Shown: positions 14,158-22,862 of the stretch, in pieces
Position numbering within the stretch: position 1 is the first letter of the stretch
How the letters are laid out: every line of letters starts with the position of its first letter
From: SVMC01 sp045601345
GTDB lineage: Bacteria > Bacillota > Clostridia > Oscillospirales > Oscillospiraceae
Assembly (NCBI GenBank): GCA_045601345.1
Contig: JAZRZL010000053.1
Coordinates: 1 to 61,328, forward strand
Direction of reading: 5' to 3'
Length of the DNA stretch: 61,328 bases
Position numbers and translations under genes: made by a program
The notes under the pieces: model-generated
Told to the model about the DNA's origin: nothing
Database searches by the model: none
What the model saw: only the letters and a program-made list of their open reading frames with translations

Positions 14158-15966
14158 ATGAGTATCTTTGATGTCCTTACTCTGCTGGGTGGTCTTGCCA
14201 TGTTCCTCTACGGAATGCGGCTCATGGGTGACGGCCTCCAGGAAAGCTCCTCCGGCACCCTGAAGCGGGTGATGGAGAAGGTCACTAACAACCCCATGAA
14301 GGCCTTTTTCCTCGGCCTGATCGTCACCGGCATTATCCAGTCCTCCACCGCTACCATCGTTATTACCTCCGGTCTGGTTGCCGCGGGCATCATTACGCTG
14401 CACCAGTCTATTGGTATCATCATTGGCGCGAATGTCGGCACTACCGTCACCGGGCAGATCATCCGTCTGCTTGACCTCAACACCGGTGCTACCAGCTGGC
14501 TGCAACTTTTTAAGCCCTCGACCCTCGCTCCTGTAGCACTTATCCTTGGCATTGTCATGATTATGGCGTTTCGCTCCCAAAAATATGCCACCGTCGGCAA
14601 AATTTGCATTGGTTTTGGTATCCTGTTCTCCGGCCTTCTCAATATGACCAATGCTGTGGATGTCCTATCTCAAACCGGTGTACTTGAATCCATGTTTACC
14701 CAGCTAGGTAATAGCCCTTTCCTGGGCTATGTCGCCGGTACGACCGTTGCCTTCATCCTTCAAAGCTCCTCAGCAACCATTGGTATTTTGCAGGCTCTGT
14801 CCATGTCGGGGCAGCTCACCTTCAACGCTGTATATACCATCATCCTCGGTGTGTATCTGGGCGATTGCGTAACTACCGCCATCGTCTGTTCTATCGGCGC
14901 AAAGCCGGATGCCCGCCGCGTCGGTATCATCAACATCCTTTTCAACTTCTGCAAAACTGCGCTGATCATTCTCATTGTCTCGATTCTGCATCGTCTCGGT
15001 GTTCTGGATTCTATTTGGTACATGACTGTCCGTTCCGGCCAGATTGCTAACACCAATTCTATCTTCAATATCGGCTGCGCCATCACGCTGCTGCCCATGT
15101 TGCCGGTGTATGAGCGCCTGAGCCACAAAATAATCAGGGAGCGCGGCGGCAAGGTCAACCCTTATGCCGAAAAGCTTGATGCGCTCAACCCCAATTTCTA
15201 TAAGACCCCCGCACTGGCTCTGCGTAGCTGCTACGATGTGCTTATGGCCATGCTTACCGCCGCCTGTGCGAATATCTGCGGTTCACTCGACCTGTTGGAA
15301 AAATTCGATGCAGCCGTCTTTGACAAAATTATGGGGGAAGAGAAAAATATCGACCTGCTCACCGACCGGATCAGCCACTATATGGTCGGCCTGTCCCAGC
15401 ACCTGTCTGAAAAGGAGCACGTGGCGATTCTGGACGAATACTACAAGCTCTCCAATGAATTTGAGCGTCTGGGTGACCATGCTACCAACATTGCCCAGAC
15501 GGCTGAAAAGCTGAAAAACCAAAGTCTCCGCTTCTCTGATGAGGCACTGAGCGAGCTGCGGGTCATCCGCGCCCTCACCGGGGAGATCCTCTCCGCCGCT
15601 ACCCGCAGCTTTGAAAACCGCGATGTGGATGCTGCTATGACCATTGAGCCAATGGAGGAGGTCATGGACGATATGGTTGCCGCTCTGCGCGAAAATCATC
15701 TGAGCCGTCTGCTGCACAATCGCTGCACCGTAGAAGTGGAGCCGGATTACCTCAACCTCCTGTCCGATCTGGAGCGTATTTCCGATATCTGCTCCAATAT
15801 CGGCATTGCAACCATCCTGCGCGTCATGCCGGAATCCGCAAAAAGCGCCCACGAATACACCTCCAACCTTCATTCCGGCCGGGATGAGCGATTCAATCAG
15901 CTATACAAAAAAACCTACGATCATTATTTCTCCCGCCTAAGCGATTTGGCGGTAAAAACCAGATAA
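14158..15966 (+). CDS. Na+/phosphate symporter with PhoU-like domain
   Basis: About 602 residues. The N-terminal half has two homologous membrane repeats carrying the family QSS motifs, GIIQSSTATIVITSGLVAAG and FILQSSSATIGILQALSM, with GANVGTTVT between. The C-terminal half (about 340-600) is cytosolic, with PhoU-like helices (YYKLSNEFERLGDHATNIAQ). It imports phosphate with sodium; the PhoU part probably regulates it. The ATG at 14158 is chosen; GAAAGGA lies about 14 bp upstream, a little far, so a slightly earlier start is possible. It stands alone between promoter and hairpins. Confidence 0.92.
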   Translation: MSIFDVLTLLGGLAMFLYGMRLMGDGLQESSSGTLKRVMEKVTNNPMKAFFLGLIVTGIIQSSTATIVITSGLVAAGIITLHQSIGIIIGANVGTTVTGQIIRLLDLNTGATSWLQLFKPSTLAPVALILGIVMIMAFRSQKYATVGKICIGFGILFSGLLNMTNAVDVLSQTGVLESMFTQLGNSPFLGYVAGTTVAFILQSSSATIGILQALSMSGQLTFNAVYTIILGVYLGDCVTTAIVCSIGAKPDARRVGIINILFNFCKTALIILIVSILHRLGVLDSIWYMTVRSGQIANTNSIFNIGCAITLLPMLPVYERLSHKIIRERGGKVNPYAEKLDALNPNFYKTPALALRSCYDVLMAMLTAACANICGSLDLLEKFDAAVFDKIMGEEKNIDLLTDRISHYMVGLSQHLSEKEHVAILDEYYKLSNEFERLGDHATNIAQTAEKLKNQSLRFSDEALSELRVIRALTGEILSAATRSFENRDVDAAMTIEPMEEVMDDMVAALRENHLSRLLHNRCTVEVEPDYLNLLSDLERISDICSNIGIATILRVMPESAKSAHEYTSNLHSGRDERFNQLYKKTYDHYFSRLSDLAVKTR

Positions 15967-16016
15967 CTGCTGCGCTATATTTAAACGAGTTGACATTCAT
16001 TGCGGTAAGTCAACCC

Positions 16017-16050
16017 GTCCCTGCTTTCTTCTGCGGGGGGAGCAGGGACA
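16017..16050 (+). terminator. hairpin after the Na/Pi symporter
   Basis: GTCCCTGCT / AGCAGGGAC stem with a G-rich loop, about 50 bp after the stop codon. No clear T run. A second hairpin (TTAGCCA...TGGCTAA) lies at 16149-16180. Confidence 0.5.
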
Positions 16051-16214
16051 GTTGATTTTCTGGCCTTGATGCAAGTCAGGAAATTGAATTGATAAAAATT
16101 CTCAATTCTATTGTCCTGAACTTCAAAAAATATAACGAAAAATAAAGATTAGCCATCAACTATTCAAGGTTGGTGGCTAATTCCATATAGATTTTGTGTT
16201 GTCTTGGGCGTAGC

Positions 16215-16589
16215 TTATCCGATGTACCAACCCAACTGGAGAGAATAAACGATGGCACCTAAGATAATGAGGGAAGCTCCGATCATTTTTTTCAGCGTAA
16301 TTTTTTCTTTCAGGAGCAGCACACCCAGAACCATGACGATCACATAGCCGGTGGCTTCAATCACGCCGCCGAGGGACAGAGAGACGACCTTCATGGATTC
16401 GCTCATCAGGGGCAGGGCGGCAAACGCTAAGATATAGGCCGAAATGACCAGCGGGTTGAGATATTCATAGATCCAGCTTTTTCGCGGCTTCATGGCGGCC
16501 TTTTTCAGCATCACCTGCGACAGAGAGGTCATGACCACCGCCAAAACATAAATTCCGATATATAAAACCAAATTATTCTTCATCCGCAT
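16215..16589 (-). CDS. small multidrug/DMT-type four-helix transporter, subunit B
   Basis: A 124-residue protein with four hydrophobic helices, ending in LLLKEKITLKKMIGASLIIL, the typical 'E-K-x-T' tail of SMR and half-DMT (EamA) proteins. It overlaps the upstream gene by 17 bp, and both are alike in size, which suggests a heterodimer like EbrAB or ArnEF. The substrate cannot be read from sequence. If the first codons are used it starts MRMKNN; an ATG two codons later is also possible. Confidence 0.8.
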   Translation of the reverse strand: MRMKNNLVLYIGIYVLAVVMTSLSQVMLKKAAMKPRKSWIYEYLNPLVISAYILAFAALPLMSESMKVVSLSLGGVIEATGYVIVMVLGVLLLKEKITLKKMIGASLIILGAIVYSLQLGWYIG

Positions 16590-16947
16590 ACACCATCACA
16601 ATCACGCCCGCCAGAACAATCGCTACGCCCAAAAGCATATTCCAGCTCAATCGCTCATGGAAGAGCAAAAGCCCCCACAGCATCGCCCATAGAACCTTGA
16701 CACTTCTGTTGAGAAATGCCGAAATCAGGGACATTCTCTTCAAAACCTGCTGCCATAAAATGGCATAAATTCCCAATGAAGCCACTGCACCGCAATAAAG
16801 CATGATCCATCGCATACTGAACCGGGCTTCTGTGGCGGCAAGCTTCAGGCAAACGCCGCTCAGAGAGGAGATCAGTACGCCCACATGGAGCACCAGCAGC
16901 ACCAGCGCCCGGTTGGCTTGCCGGGGTTGTTTTGTCATGTTGCTCAT
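16573..16947 (-). CDS. small multidrug/DMT-type four-helix transporter, subunit A
   Basis: A 124-residue membrane protein with four helices. Helix 1 carries GVCLKLAA and the end reads LLLFHERLSWNMLLGVAIVL, matching the half-EamA/SMR pattern. It is the first gene of a two-gene operon with 16215-16589, translationally coupled by the overlap. Both would assemble as an antiparallel or paired heterodimer in the inner membrane. The substrate is unknown; drug, lipid-linked sugar or metabolite export are all possible. Confidence 0.8.
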   Translation of the reverse strand: MSNMTKQPRQANRALVLLVLHVGVLISSLSGVCLKLAATEARFSMRWIMLYCGAVASLGIYAILWQQVLKRMSLISAFLNRSVKVLWAMLWGLLLFHERLSWNMLLGVAIVLAGVIVMVYADEE

Positions 16948-17113
16948 ATCGGTCTCCTTTGTAATTTTTTGTCAGATTAATTATAACCTACCAGACAAGT
17001 ATTTGCAAGGCGTTATATCCTTTTAAAATACCACAAAATTTTAAAAATCCTGTTCCTTTTTTGAAAAAAATATGTTATAGTACCATTAGTATTTTTTTTC
17101 GGAGGTTTTCCCT

Positions 17114-18295
17114 ATGAAACGTCTTCTTGCCCTTCTGCTCGCCGTCCTCCTTCTCTTTTCGCTTCCGGCTTGCGGAAAAAAGGCGGATCCCCCCGCCTTT
17201 ACCGATCCCGAGCAAATCACCATCGAATACCTCAAAGAGCGTACCACCCCCTATAGCCTTCTCGGCCTTGTCGGCGGCTTTGAGGCGGAATTCCGCAACA
17301 ATGATGAGCTGAATGCCGGCCTGTATTCCAACTCCTCCACCTTGCGCTTCCTCTTTGATGGCAAGAACATCCTTATAAATGAATGTCTTGATTATGATAA
17401 TGGCGAGTTTACCCATGTTTACTATTCCACCGATACGGAAGATCCCTATGCATACCTTGAATCCAGCGATGGTACTTATATTGATGAGCTGATTAATCGA
17501 AGCCTTCAGGAGCGTCTGAACAGCTCTATCCTCTACCTTGATACCTACAACTGCACCATTACGGATTACGGCATAAGCGAATCCAGCTTTGAAGTTGGCT
17601 TCGATGCAGTCGATGCCAGCAATGAAAACGAACAGGTCATGCACGCCAATGTCACCATTGATCCCCAGTCTGGCTTGATTCTCTCTGCCGAAGTCGAAAC
17701 CTACGAGAACAGCACGGTCAGCGGCATCTCTCATCTGACTATGAGCTATTCCAGCGCCACCCGCATTGATACCTCCATTAAGGAAAAGGCGCTTGCCAAT
17801 AAGGCGGCCAACGAAGACACTGCGGACGAAGCCGAATCCGAGGCCACAGATGAGCTTGCCGAAGAAGAAACCCCGACCGTACCCGACGAGCTTACCTTTG
17901 CCGCAGAGGATCTGAACGGCAAGCTCTACACCTATAACGATTTTGCCAGCGGCAAGCTCCTGATGGTCAATTTCTGGGAGCCTTGGTGCGCCCCTTGCGT
18001 GGCGGAAATGCCCGACTTGGAAGAGCTATACGAAAATTATCACGATCAGGGCTTTGATATCCTCGGTGTCTTCACTACCACCGAAAGCGCCGCAACCGTC
18101 CTTTCCGATGCCGGCATCACCTATCCCTGCGTTCTGGCTGATAACCGCCTGTCCAAGCTTGCCACCGATTCTGTTCCTACCACCTATTTCGTTGGTCAGG
18201 GCGGCAAGATTCTCACCGCTGAGCCTTATATCGGCTCCCGGAGCTATGAGGATTGGGAAGCCATTATTCTGGAGCTTCTGGAATCCCAGTCCTAA
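17114..18295 (+). CDS. lipoprotein with C-terminal TlpA/ResA thioredoxin domain
   Basis: A 393-residue protein. Lipoprotein signal peptide with lipobox LPAC (Cys near residue 21). Residues about 30-220 form an unassigned extracytoplasmic domain. An acidic Glu/Ala linker (about 225-255) leads to a thioredoxin-like domain (about 257-393) with active site WCAPC in NFWEPWCAPCVAEMPDLEEL, and VPTTYFVGQGG, the cis-Pro loop. It acts as an extracellular disulfide reductase or oxidoreductase anchored to the membrane. The target and the role of the N-terminal domain are unknown. GGAGG RBS; a strong terminator follows. Confidence 0.9.
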   Translation: MKRLLALLLAVLLLFSLPACGKKADPPAFTDPEQITIEYLKERTTPYSLLGLVGGFEAEFRNNDELNAGLYSNSSTLRFLFDGKNILINECLDYDNGEFTHVYYSTDTEDPYAYLESSDGTYIDELINRSLQERLNSSILYLDTYNCTITDYGISESSFEVGFDAVDASNENEQVMHANVTIDPQSGLILSAEVETYENSTVSGISHLTMSYSSATRIDTSIKEKALANKAANEDTADEAESEATDELAEEETPTVPDELTFAAEDLNGKLYTYNDFASGKLLMVNFWEPWCAPCVAEMPDLEELYENYHDQGFDILGVFTTTESAATVLSDAGITYPCVLADNRLSKLATDSVPTTYFVGQGGKILTAEPYIGSRSYEDWEAIILELLESQS

Positions 18296-18302
18296 TTAAC
18301 CT

Positions 18303-18343
18303 GCCGCATTTCCGGCCTTTCCCCCGGAAATGCGGCTTTTTTT
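18303..18343 (+). terminator. terminator after the TlpA lipoprotein gene
   Basis: GCCGCATTTCCGG / CCGGAAATGCGGC stem, 8-nt loop, then seven T residues. Confidence 0.92.
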
Positions 18344-18442
18344 GCCCATTTCGCACCCACCATTGACAATTGGAGACTTTCTGCTATAATGATTTTGCTT
18401 TCCAGAAATGGGAAATGCCTAAAATGACAGGAGGGAACGCAA

Positions 18443-19957
18443 TTGCAGCTAAACTTTCTCGAATATTTAGAGGCAACGGCTGTTCGGCTGCCTGAAAAGA
18501 TTGCGCTGACGGATGAGACCGCAGAGTTTACTTTCTCTCGTCTGCTCCATGCCTCCCGCGCCATCGGCAGTGCCCTGCTGCCATTGACGAAAAAGAATGC
18601 TCCAGTCATTGTGTTTTGCAGCCGCACCGCCATCAGTGTGGCGGGATTTTTGGGTGCGCTGCAGGCCGGGTGCTGCTATGTACCGCTGGATGCCAAAATG
18701 CCCGCTGCCCGCATGGAGACGATCCTCCGGCAGGTGCGCCCCGCTGCCGTCCTCTGCGCCCAAAAGGATATGAAGCTCGGAAAAGAGCTTGAAAATTTTG
18801 CCCCGGTGCTGCTTCTTGAGCAATGCCAGCACTGCCCGGAGGATGAACAGGGTCTACAAGCACGGCGGGATGCCGTTTTGGACATCGACCCTGCCTATGT
18901 GATCTATACCTCCGGCTCTACGGGAACGCCCAAGGGAATTTTAATCTCTCATCGCGCCATCATCGACTTTGCCGAATGGCTGGGGGATTTCTCCGGTGTA
19001 CGGGAGAACGACGTACTGGCCAATCAGGCACCCTTTTTCTTTGATCTTTCCATGAAAGATCTTACCAGCTGTCTGCGCGGTGGCCTGACGCTGCACATTC
19101 TGCCGAAAAAGCTTTTCATGTTCCCCAAGCTGCTCACGGCCTTTCTCAATGAGAAGGGGGTTACTGTCCTGTTTTGGGCAACCTCTGCCTTCCGCATGGT
19201 GGCCGTGTCCGGGATTCTGGAAAAACAGCCGCCACTTTCGGTGCGGAAGGTGATTCTCGGCGGGGAAGCACTGCAAAGCGCCCATCTGCGCCGTTGGCAG
19301 GAGGCACTGCCGCAGACGCAAATCATAAATCTCTACGGTCCCACGGAGGTCACGGTAGACTGCACCTGTTTCTCCATCGAACGTACCTTTGCCGATGACG
19401 AGCCGATTCCCATTGGCAAGGCTTGTAAAAATATGGAAATTTTTTTGCTGGATGATGCCCTCCGCCCTGTCCCCCATGGGGAGGTTGGCGAAATCTGCGT
19501 CCGTGGCATCGGCCTTGCCATCGGCTATCTGGACGAGCCGGAAAAAACGAATGCCGCCTTCATCCAGAATCCTCTGAATCCGCGCTACCCTGACCGTCTC
19601 TACCGCACCGGCGATCTTGCCAAGCGGGATAAGGACGGCAATCTGCTGTTCATGGCGCGGAAGGATGATCAGATCAAGCACATGGGCTACCGCATTGAGC
19701 TGGGCGAGGTGGAAACTGCGATCTGCGCCATTCCCGGCGTACAGGCAGCCGCCTGCCTGTTTGATAAAGAAAACGACAAAATCGTCTGCTTCTGCCAGAG
19801 CACTTCTACTGTTGAGGCACTGGTCACGGCGGCAAAGCAGCGGATTCCGAAATATATGACCCCCAACGTCTGGCGCATGGAGCAGCGCCTCCCGGCCAAT
19901 GCCAACGGCAAAATTGACCGGGTCAAGCTCAGGGAGCGATATTTTGAAGAGAATTGA
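18443..19957 (+). CDS. amino-acid adenylating ligase (DltA-like A-domain protein)
   Basis: A 504-residue stand-alone adenylation protein. Core motifs in order: YVIYTSGSTGTPKGILISHR (phosphate loop), NLYGPTEVTVDCTC, YRTGDLAKRDKDGNLLFMAR, KHMGYRIELGEVETA and NANGKIDR with the catalytic Lys. It activates an amino or aryl acid with ATP and loads it on a carrier protein, here most likely the one at 20726. The first gene of a four-gene operon. TTG start with AGGAGGG 8 bp upstream. It resembles DltA, but the substrate cannot be read reliably, so D-alanine is only one option. Confidence 0.9.
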   Translation: MQLNFLEYLEATAVRLPEKIALTDETAEFTFSRLLHASRAIGSALLPLTKKNAPVIVFCSRTAISVAGFLGALQAGCCYVPLDAKMPAARMETILRQVRPAAVLCAQKDMKLGKELENFAPVLLLEQCQHCPEDEQGLQARRDAVLDIDPAYVIYTSGSTGTPKGILISHRAIIDFAEWLGDFSGVRENDVLANQAPFFFDLSMKDLTSCLRGGLTLHILPKKLFMFPKLLTAFLNEKGVTVLFWATSAFRMVAVSGILEKQPPLSVRKVILGGEALQSAHLRRWQEALPQTQIINLYGPTEVTVDCTCFSIERTFADDEPIPIGKACKNMEIFLLDDALRPVPHGEVGEICVRGIGLAIGYLDEPEKTNAAFIQNPLNPRYPDRLYRTGDLAKRDKDGNLLFMARKDDQIKHMGYRIELGEVETAICAIPGVQAAACLFDKENDKIVCFCQSTSTVEALVTAAKQRIPKYMTPNVWRMEQRLPANANGKIDRVKLRERYFEEN

Positions 19958-20732
19958 TAACTACACCGACCTTTCGCTCCAAATTACCCGCCAAATGCGG
20001 CGCGGCATCTGCACCAACGCCTTTTACACCCCGGAGGAATATACCCGCGCCATCGCGGAGGGCAAGCTCTATGGGGAGGAATTTGACGGTGGTCTGCTGC
20101 TGCTCTGGGCGCGGGACGGCTATGATCGGCTCAGCTTTTGGGTCAGCGGCACGGCACTTCCTTTCGTTCCCCGGCGCGATACTGTGGCGGAAATTGCTTT
20201 CCGTGAGCGGGACAAGGCTTTGCAGGAGGTGGGCAGAGGGCTGGAGCATATCGGTTTTTCCCAACTCTTTGACCGGGTGCGCCTGAGCAAAAAGGCCGAA
20301 GCTTCGCTGGAATATCCCGCCCAGACTGCCGAAGAAGCGGATTTCCCGCAGGTGGAGACGCTTCTTAATGCCAGCTTTCATCCGCTCGGCGGGTGTCTGC
20401 CCACACAAAGCGAGCTTTTGCGCGATATCAAAGAAGGGCGGGTGCTCTGCCGCCGGGACGAGCTCCATGCCGTTACCGCAATTTTACACTATGCCGTAAC
20501 CAACGGCGCATCCAAAATTCTCCACCTTTCCGTTGCCCCCGAGGCACGGAATAGGGGAGAGGCCACTGCCCTGCTGTGTGCCCTTCAAGGCATCACTGCC
20601 GGCAGACGAAGTATCGTATGGACACAGGCGGACAATGCTGCCGCCATACATTGTTATGAAAAATTTGGCTATACCCTTGATGGCTGGAAGGCCAAGGTAT
20701 GGCAATATCGAACGGAGGAAATATTATGGTAA
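19944..20732 (+). CDS. two-part GNAT-fold acyltransferase in a Dlt-like operon
   Basis: About 262 residues. The C-terminal part (about 115-255) is a GNAT domain: ILHLSVAPEARNRGEATALL is the acyl-CoA binding loop and AAIHCYEKFGYTLDGW the closing helix. The N-terminal part (1-110) has no motif I recognise but might be a degenerate GNAT repeat. Start TTG at 19944 after AGGGAGCG, overlapping the ligase gene by 14 bp; the end overlaps the carrier gene by 7 bp. It could transfer an acyl group to the loaded amino acid or to the polymer. It occupies the operon where dltD is missing. Confidence 0.8.
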   Translation: MKRIDNYTDLSLQITRQMRRGICTNAFYTPEEYTRAIAEGKLYGEEFDGGLLLLWARDGYDRLSFWVSGTALPFVPRRDTVAEIAFRERDKALQEVGRGLEHIGFSQLFDRVRLSKKAEASLEYPAQTAEEADFPQVETLLNASFHPLGGCLPTQSELLRDIKEGRVLCRRDELHAVTAILHYAVTNGASKILHLSVAPEARNRGEATALLCALQGITAGRRSIVWTQADNAAAIHCYEKFGYTLDGWKAKVWQYRTEEILW

Positions 20733-20956
20733 ACCGCAAACAGGTTCTTGAAATTCTGGAGGATGTATGTCCCGATGTGGACTTTCAAAATGAAACGGCT
20801 CTGATTGATGATGGCCTGATCGAATCTCTGGACATCGTGGCCATCGTGACTGGCATCATGGATGAATTTGATGTAGAAATCAATGTCGATGATCTGCTGC
20901 CTGAGAATTTCAATTCTCTGGACGCAATCATGGCGCTGATTAAACAGAAGCTGTAA
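20726..20956 (+). CDS. acyl/peptidyl carrier protein (DltC-like)
   Basis: A 76-residue acidic four-helix carrier. The Ser of GLIESLDIVAIV is the phosphopantetheine attachment site; DLLPENFNSLDAIMALI follows as helices 3-4. It carries the acid activated by the ligase at 18443 to the membrane acyltransferase at 20961. RBS GGAGG; the ATG overlaps the end of the GNAT gene, so all four products are made together. Size and charge suit a DltC-type carrier. Confidence 0.92.
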   Translation: MVNRKQVLEILEDVCPDVDFQNETALIDDGLIESLDIVAIVTGIMDEFDVEINVDDLLPENFNSLDAIMALIKQKL

Positions 20957-20960
20957 GCCT

Positions 20961-22514
20961 ATGTCATTTGTATCGGCTGGCTTTATTGGCTTCCTTGCGA
21001 TAGCCGTCCTACTATATTATATCGTGCCCAAGCGTCTGCGCTGGGTAGTGCTTCTGGCTGCCAGCTATGTATTTTACTTATCCGGCGGCCTGAAAACCGT
21101 GGGCTTTTTGCTGCTTGCCACCCTCTCCACCTGGGGGGCAGGCCTTTTGCTGCAAAAGCAGAATGCACAGTATCAGAATGTGGACAAAGCGATCATCAAG
21201 CGGAGAAAAAAATGGATCGTTGCTGGTGCACTGCTCATCAACCTTGGGATGCTCTTTGTGCTCAAGTATCTTTCGTTCACCGAAAGTGCCCTTGCCGCGC
21301 TGCTTGGAAAGCTCGGCATTGTCTGGAAACCAAAGCAGCCGGAGCTGCTTCTGCCGCTGGGCGTGAGCTTTTTCGTGTTCCAGTCGGTGGGCTATGTCAT
21401 CGACCAGTATCGCGGCAAGTATGTGGCGCAGCGAAATCCCTTGAAATATGCTCTGTTTACCTCCTTCTTTCCCCAGATGGTGCAGGGCCCCATCAGCCGC
21501 TATAACGAACTGGGGAAACAGCTCTATGAGGGCAACGACTTCCGTGCCGAAAATCTGCGCAACGGCATCCAGCTCATGCTCTGGGGCTATCTCAAGAAGA
21601 TGGTTATTGCCGACCGTGCGGCCGTGCTGGTGAACAGCTTCTTCGGCAGCATGGACAGCTATGGGGGTGCGGTGACGGCCTTCACCATTTTCCTCTACTG
21701 CATTGAGCTTTACTGCGATTTCTCAGGCGGCATCGACATTGCCCGGGGCGCGGCAGAGCTGTTTGGCATCACCCTTGCAGAAAATTTCCGCCGCCCCATT
21801 TTTGCTACATCTCTTGCGGATTACTGGCGGCGCTGGCATATCACGCTGGGCAGTTGGATGCGCGATTACGTTTTCTATCCTCTGAGCCTGTCCAAGCCCT
21901 TTGGCCGCCTGAATAAGTGGGCAAGGCGGCGCATCGGCGGCAAGCTGGGGAAGATTTTGGCAACCTCTCTTGCCACCTTTGTGGTCTATCTGCTCATCGG
22001 CATCTGGCATGGCGGCAGCTTCCGCTACATCGCCTTCGGCTTCTGGAACGGTGCTCTGATTACTGCATCCCTCCTTTTGAGTAATGTGTTCCATATTCTG
22101 CGCGAAAAGCTGCACATTCGGGCAGAATCGCTGGCATGGAAGCTTTTTTCCATGATGCGAACCGCATTTCTGGTCTTCCTTGGCCGCTACATCACTCGCG
22201 CCCCACGCCTGCGCACAGCGCTTAGCTTACTTCGGCGCACCTTTACCGACTTCCGCGGTGGAGAACTACTAAACGGTACGGTGCTGCAAATGGGACTTCC
22301 GGGCAGCGATCTCATTATTATTGCCGTTTGTACCCTGATTCTGCTGCTGGTGGAGATTCATCAGGAGCACTATGGCAGTATGCGCGAAACGCTTGCCAAA
22401 AAAGATGGCTTCCTCCAATGGCTGGCAATGTTTATCCCCATGACAGCCATTTTGTTCCTCGGCATTCTGCGGGGCAGCTATATTGCCTCGGAATTTATCT
22501 ACCGGCAATTCTAA
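20961..22514 (+). CDS. MBOAT-family membrane O-acyltransferase (DltB/AlgI-like)
   Basis: A 517-residue polytopic membrane protein. Landmarks: FFPQMVQGPISRYNE, ADYWRRWHITLGSWMRDYVF and LLIGIWHGGSFRYIAFGFWNG, whose His is the conserved MBOAT residue. It should move the acyl group from the carrier across the membrane to an extracellular acceptor. It is longer than most DltB proteins (about 400) and nearer to AlgI in size. It begins 4 bp after the carrier stop. No DltD-like esterase follows; a dispersed repeat does. Confidence 0.92.
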   Translation: MSFVSAGFIGFLAIAVLLYYIVPKRLRWVVLLAASYVFYLSGGLKTVGFLLLATLSTWGAGLLLQKQNAQYQNVDKAIIKRRKKWIVAGALLINLGMLFVLKYLSFTESALAALLGKLGIVWKPKQPELLLPLGVSFFVFQSVGYVIDQYRGKYVAQRNPLKYALFTSFFPQMVQGPISRYNELGKQLYEGNDFRAENLRNGIQLMLWGYLKKMVIADRAAVLVNSFFGSMDSYGGAVTAFTIFLYCIELYCDFSGGIDIARGAAELFGITLAENFRRPIFATSLADYWRRWHITLGSWMRDYVFYPLSLSKPFGRLNKWARRRIGGKLGKILATSLATFVVYLLIGIWHGGSFRYIAFGFWNGALITASLLLSNVFHILREKLHIRAESLAWKLFSMMRTAFLVFLGRYITRAPRLRTALSLLRRTFTDFRGGELLNGTVLQMGLPGSDLIIIAVCTLILLLVEIHQEHYGSMRETLAKKDGFLQWLAMFIPMTAILFLGILRGSYIASEFIYRQF

Positions 22515-22765
22515 ACGGGTTCCCCTTTGGGGAAGCTGTCGAGCGAAGCGAGACTGATGAGGTCATTGGGTGCACTGCCAAAACAGAAAACCTTCCTAAC
22601 ATAGAAAGCGCTCAATCTTAGAAGGCAGACCTCATCCGCCGCCTGCGGGCGGCACCTTCCCCAGAGGGGAAGGCAAGGGCTGTTAACTTAACGCCATTGA
22701 GAACCGTCCCCTGTCTTGCGTCCGCCGCCTGCGGGCGGCACCTTCCCTAGAGGGGAAGAAGACTG
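22515..22765. repeat. dispersed intergenic repeat, copy B
   Basis: Holds the shared blocks: GAAGCTGTCGAGCGAAGCGA, the CATAGAAAGCGCT block, CCGCCGCCTGCGGGCGGCAC, CTTCCCCAGAGGGGAAGG and TTAACGCCATTGAGAACCG. The GCCGCC...GGCGGC and CTTCCCC...GGGGAAG parts are palindromes able to form hairpins. The last part is duplicated within this copy (second CCGCCGCCTGCGGGCGGCAC near 22722). No gene seen in 22515-22862. Confidence 0.85.
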
Positions 22766-22862
22766 TCCCTGTGTCCCCTAAAAATTGTGGGAACTTTTTC
22801 CTGGTTCTATCGTCTAATTGCTCGGGTGTAAACCCAATTCTGCCAGGATAGGAGAATCTGCT

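Noticed and set aside
22510..22621. Gene-like translations (with GEAVERSETDEV) in the intergenic repeats.
   Set aside because: The same peptide appears in several repeat copies in both orientations and is interrupted; it is repeat DNA, not a protein gene.
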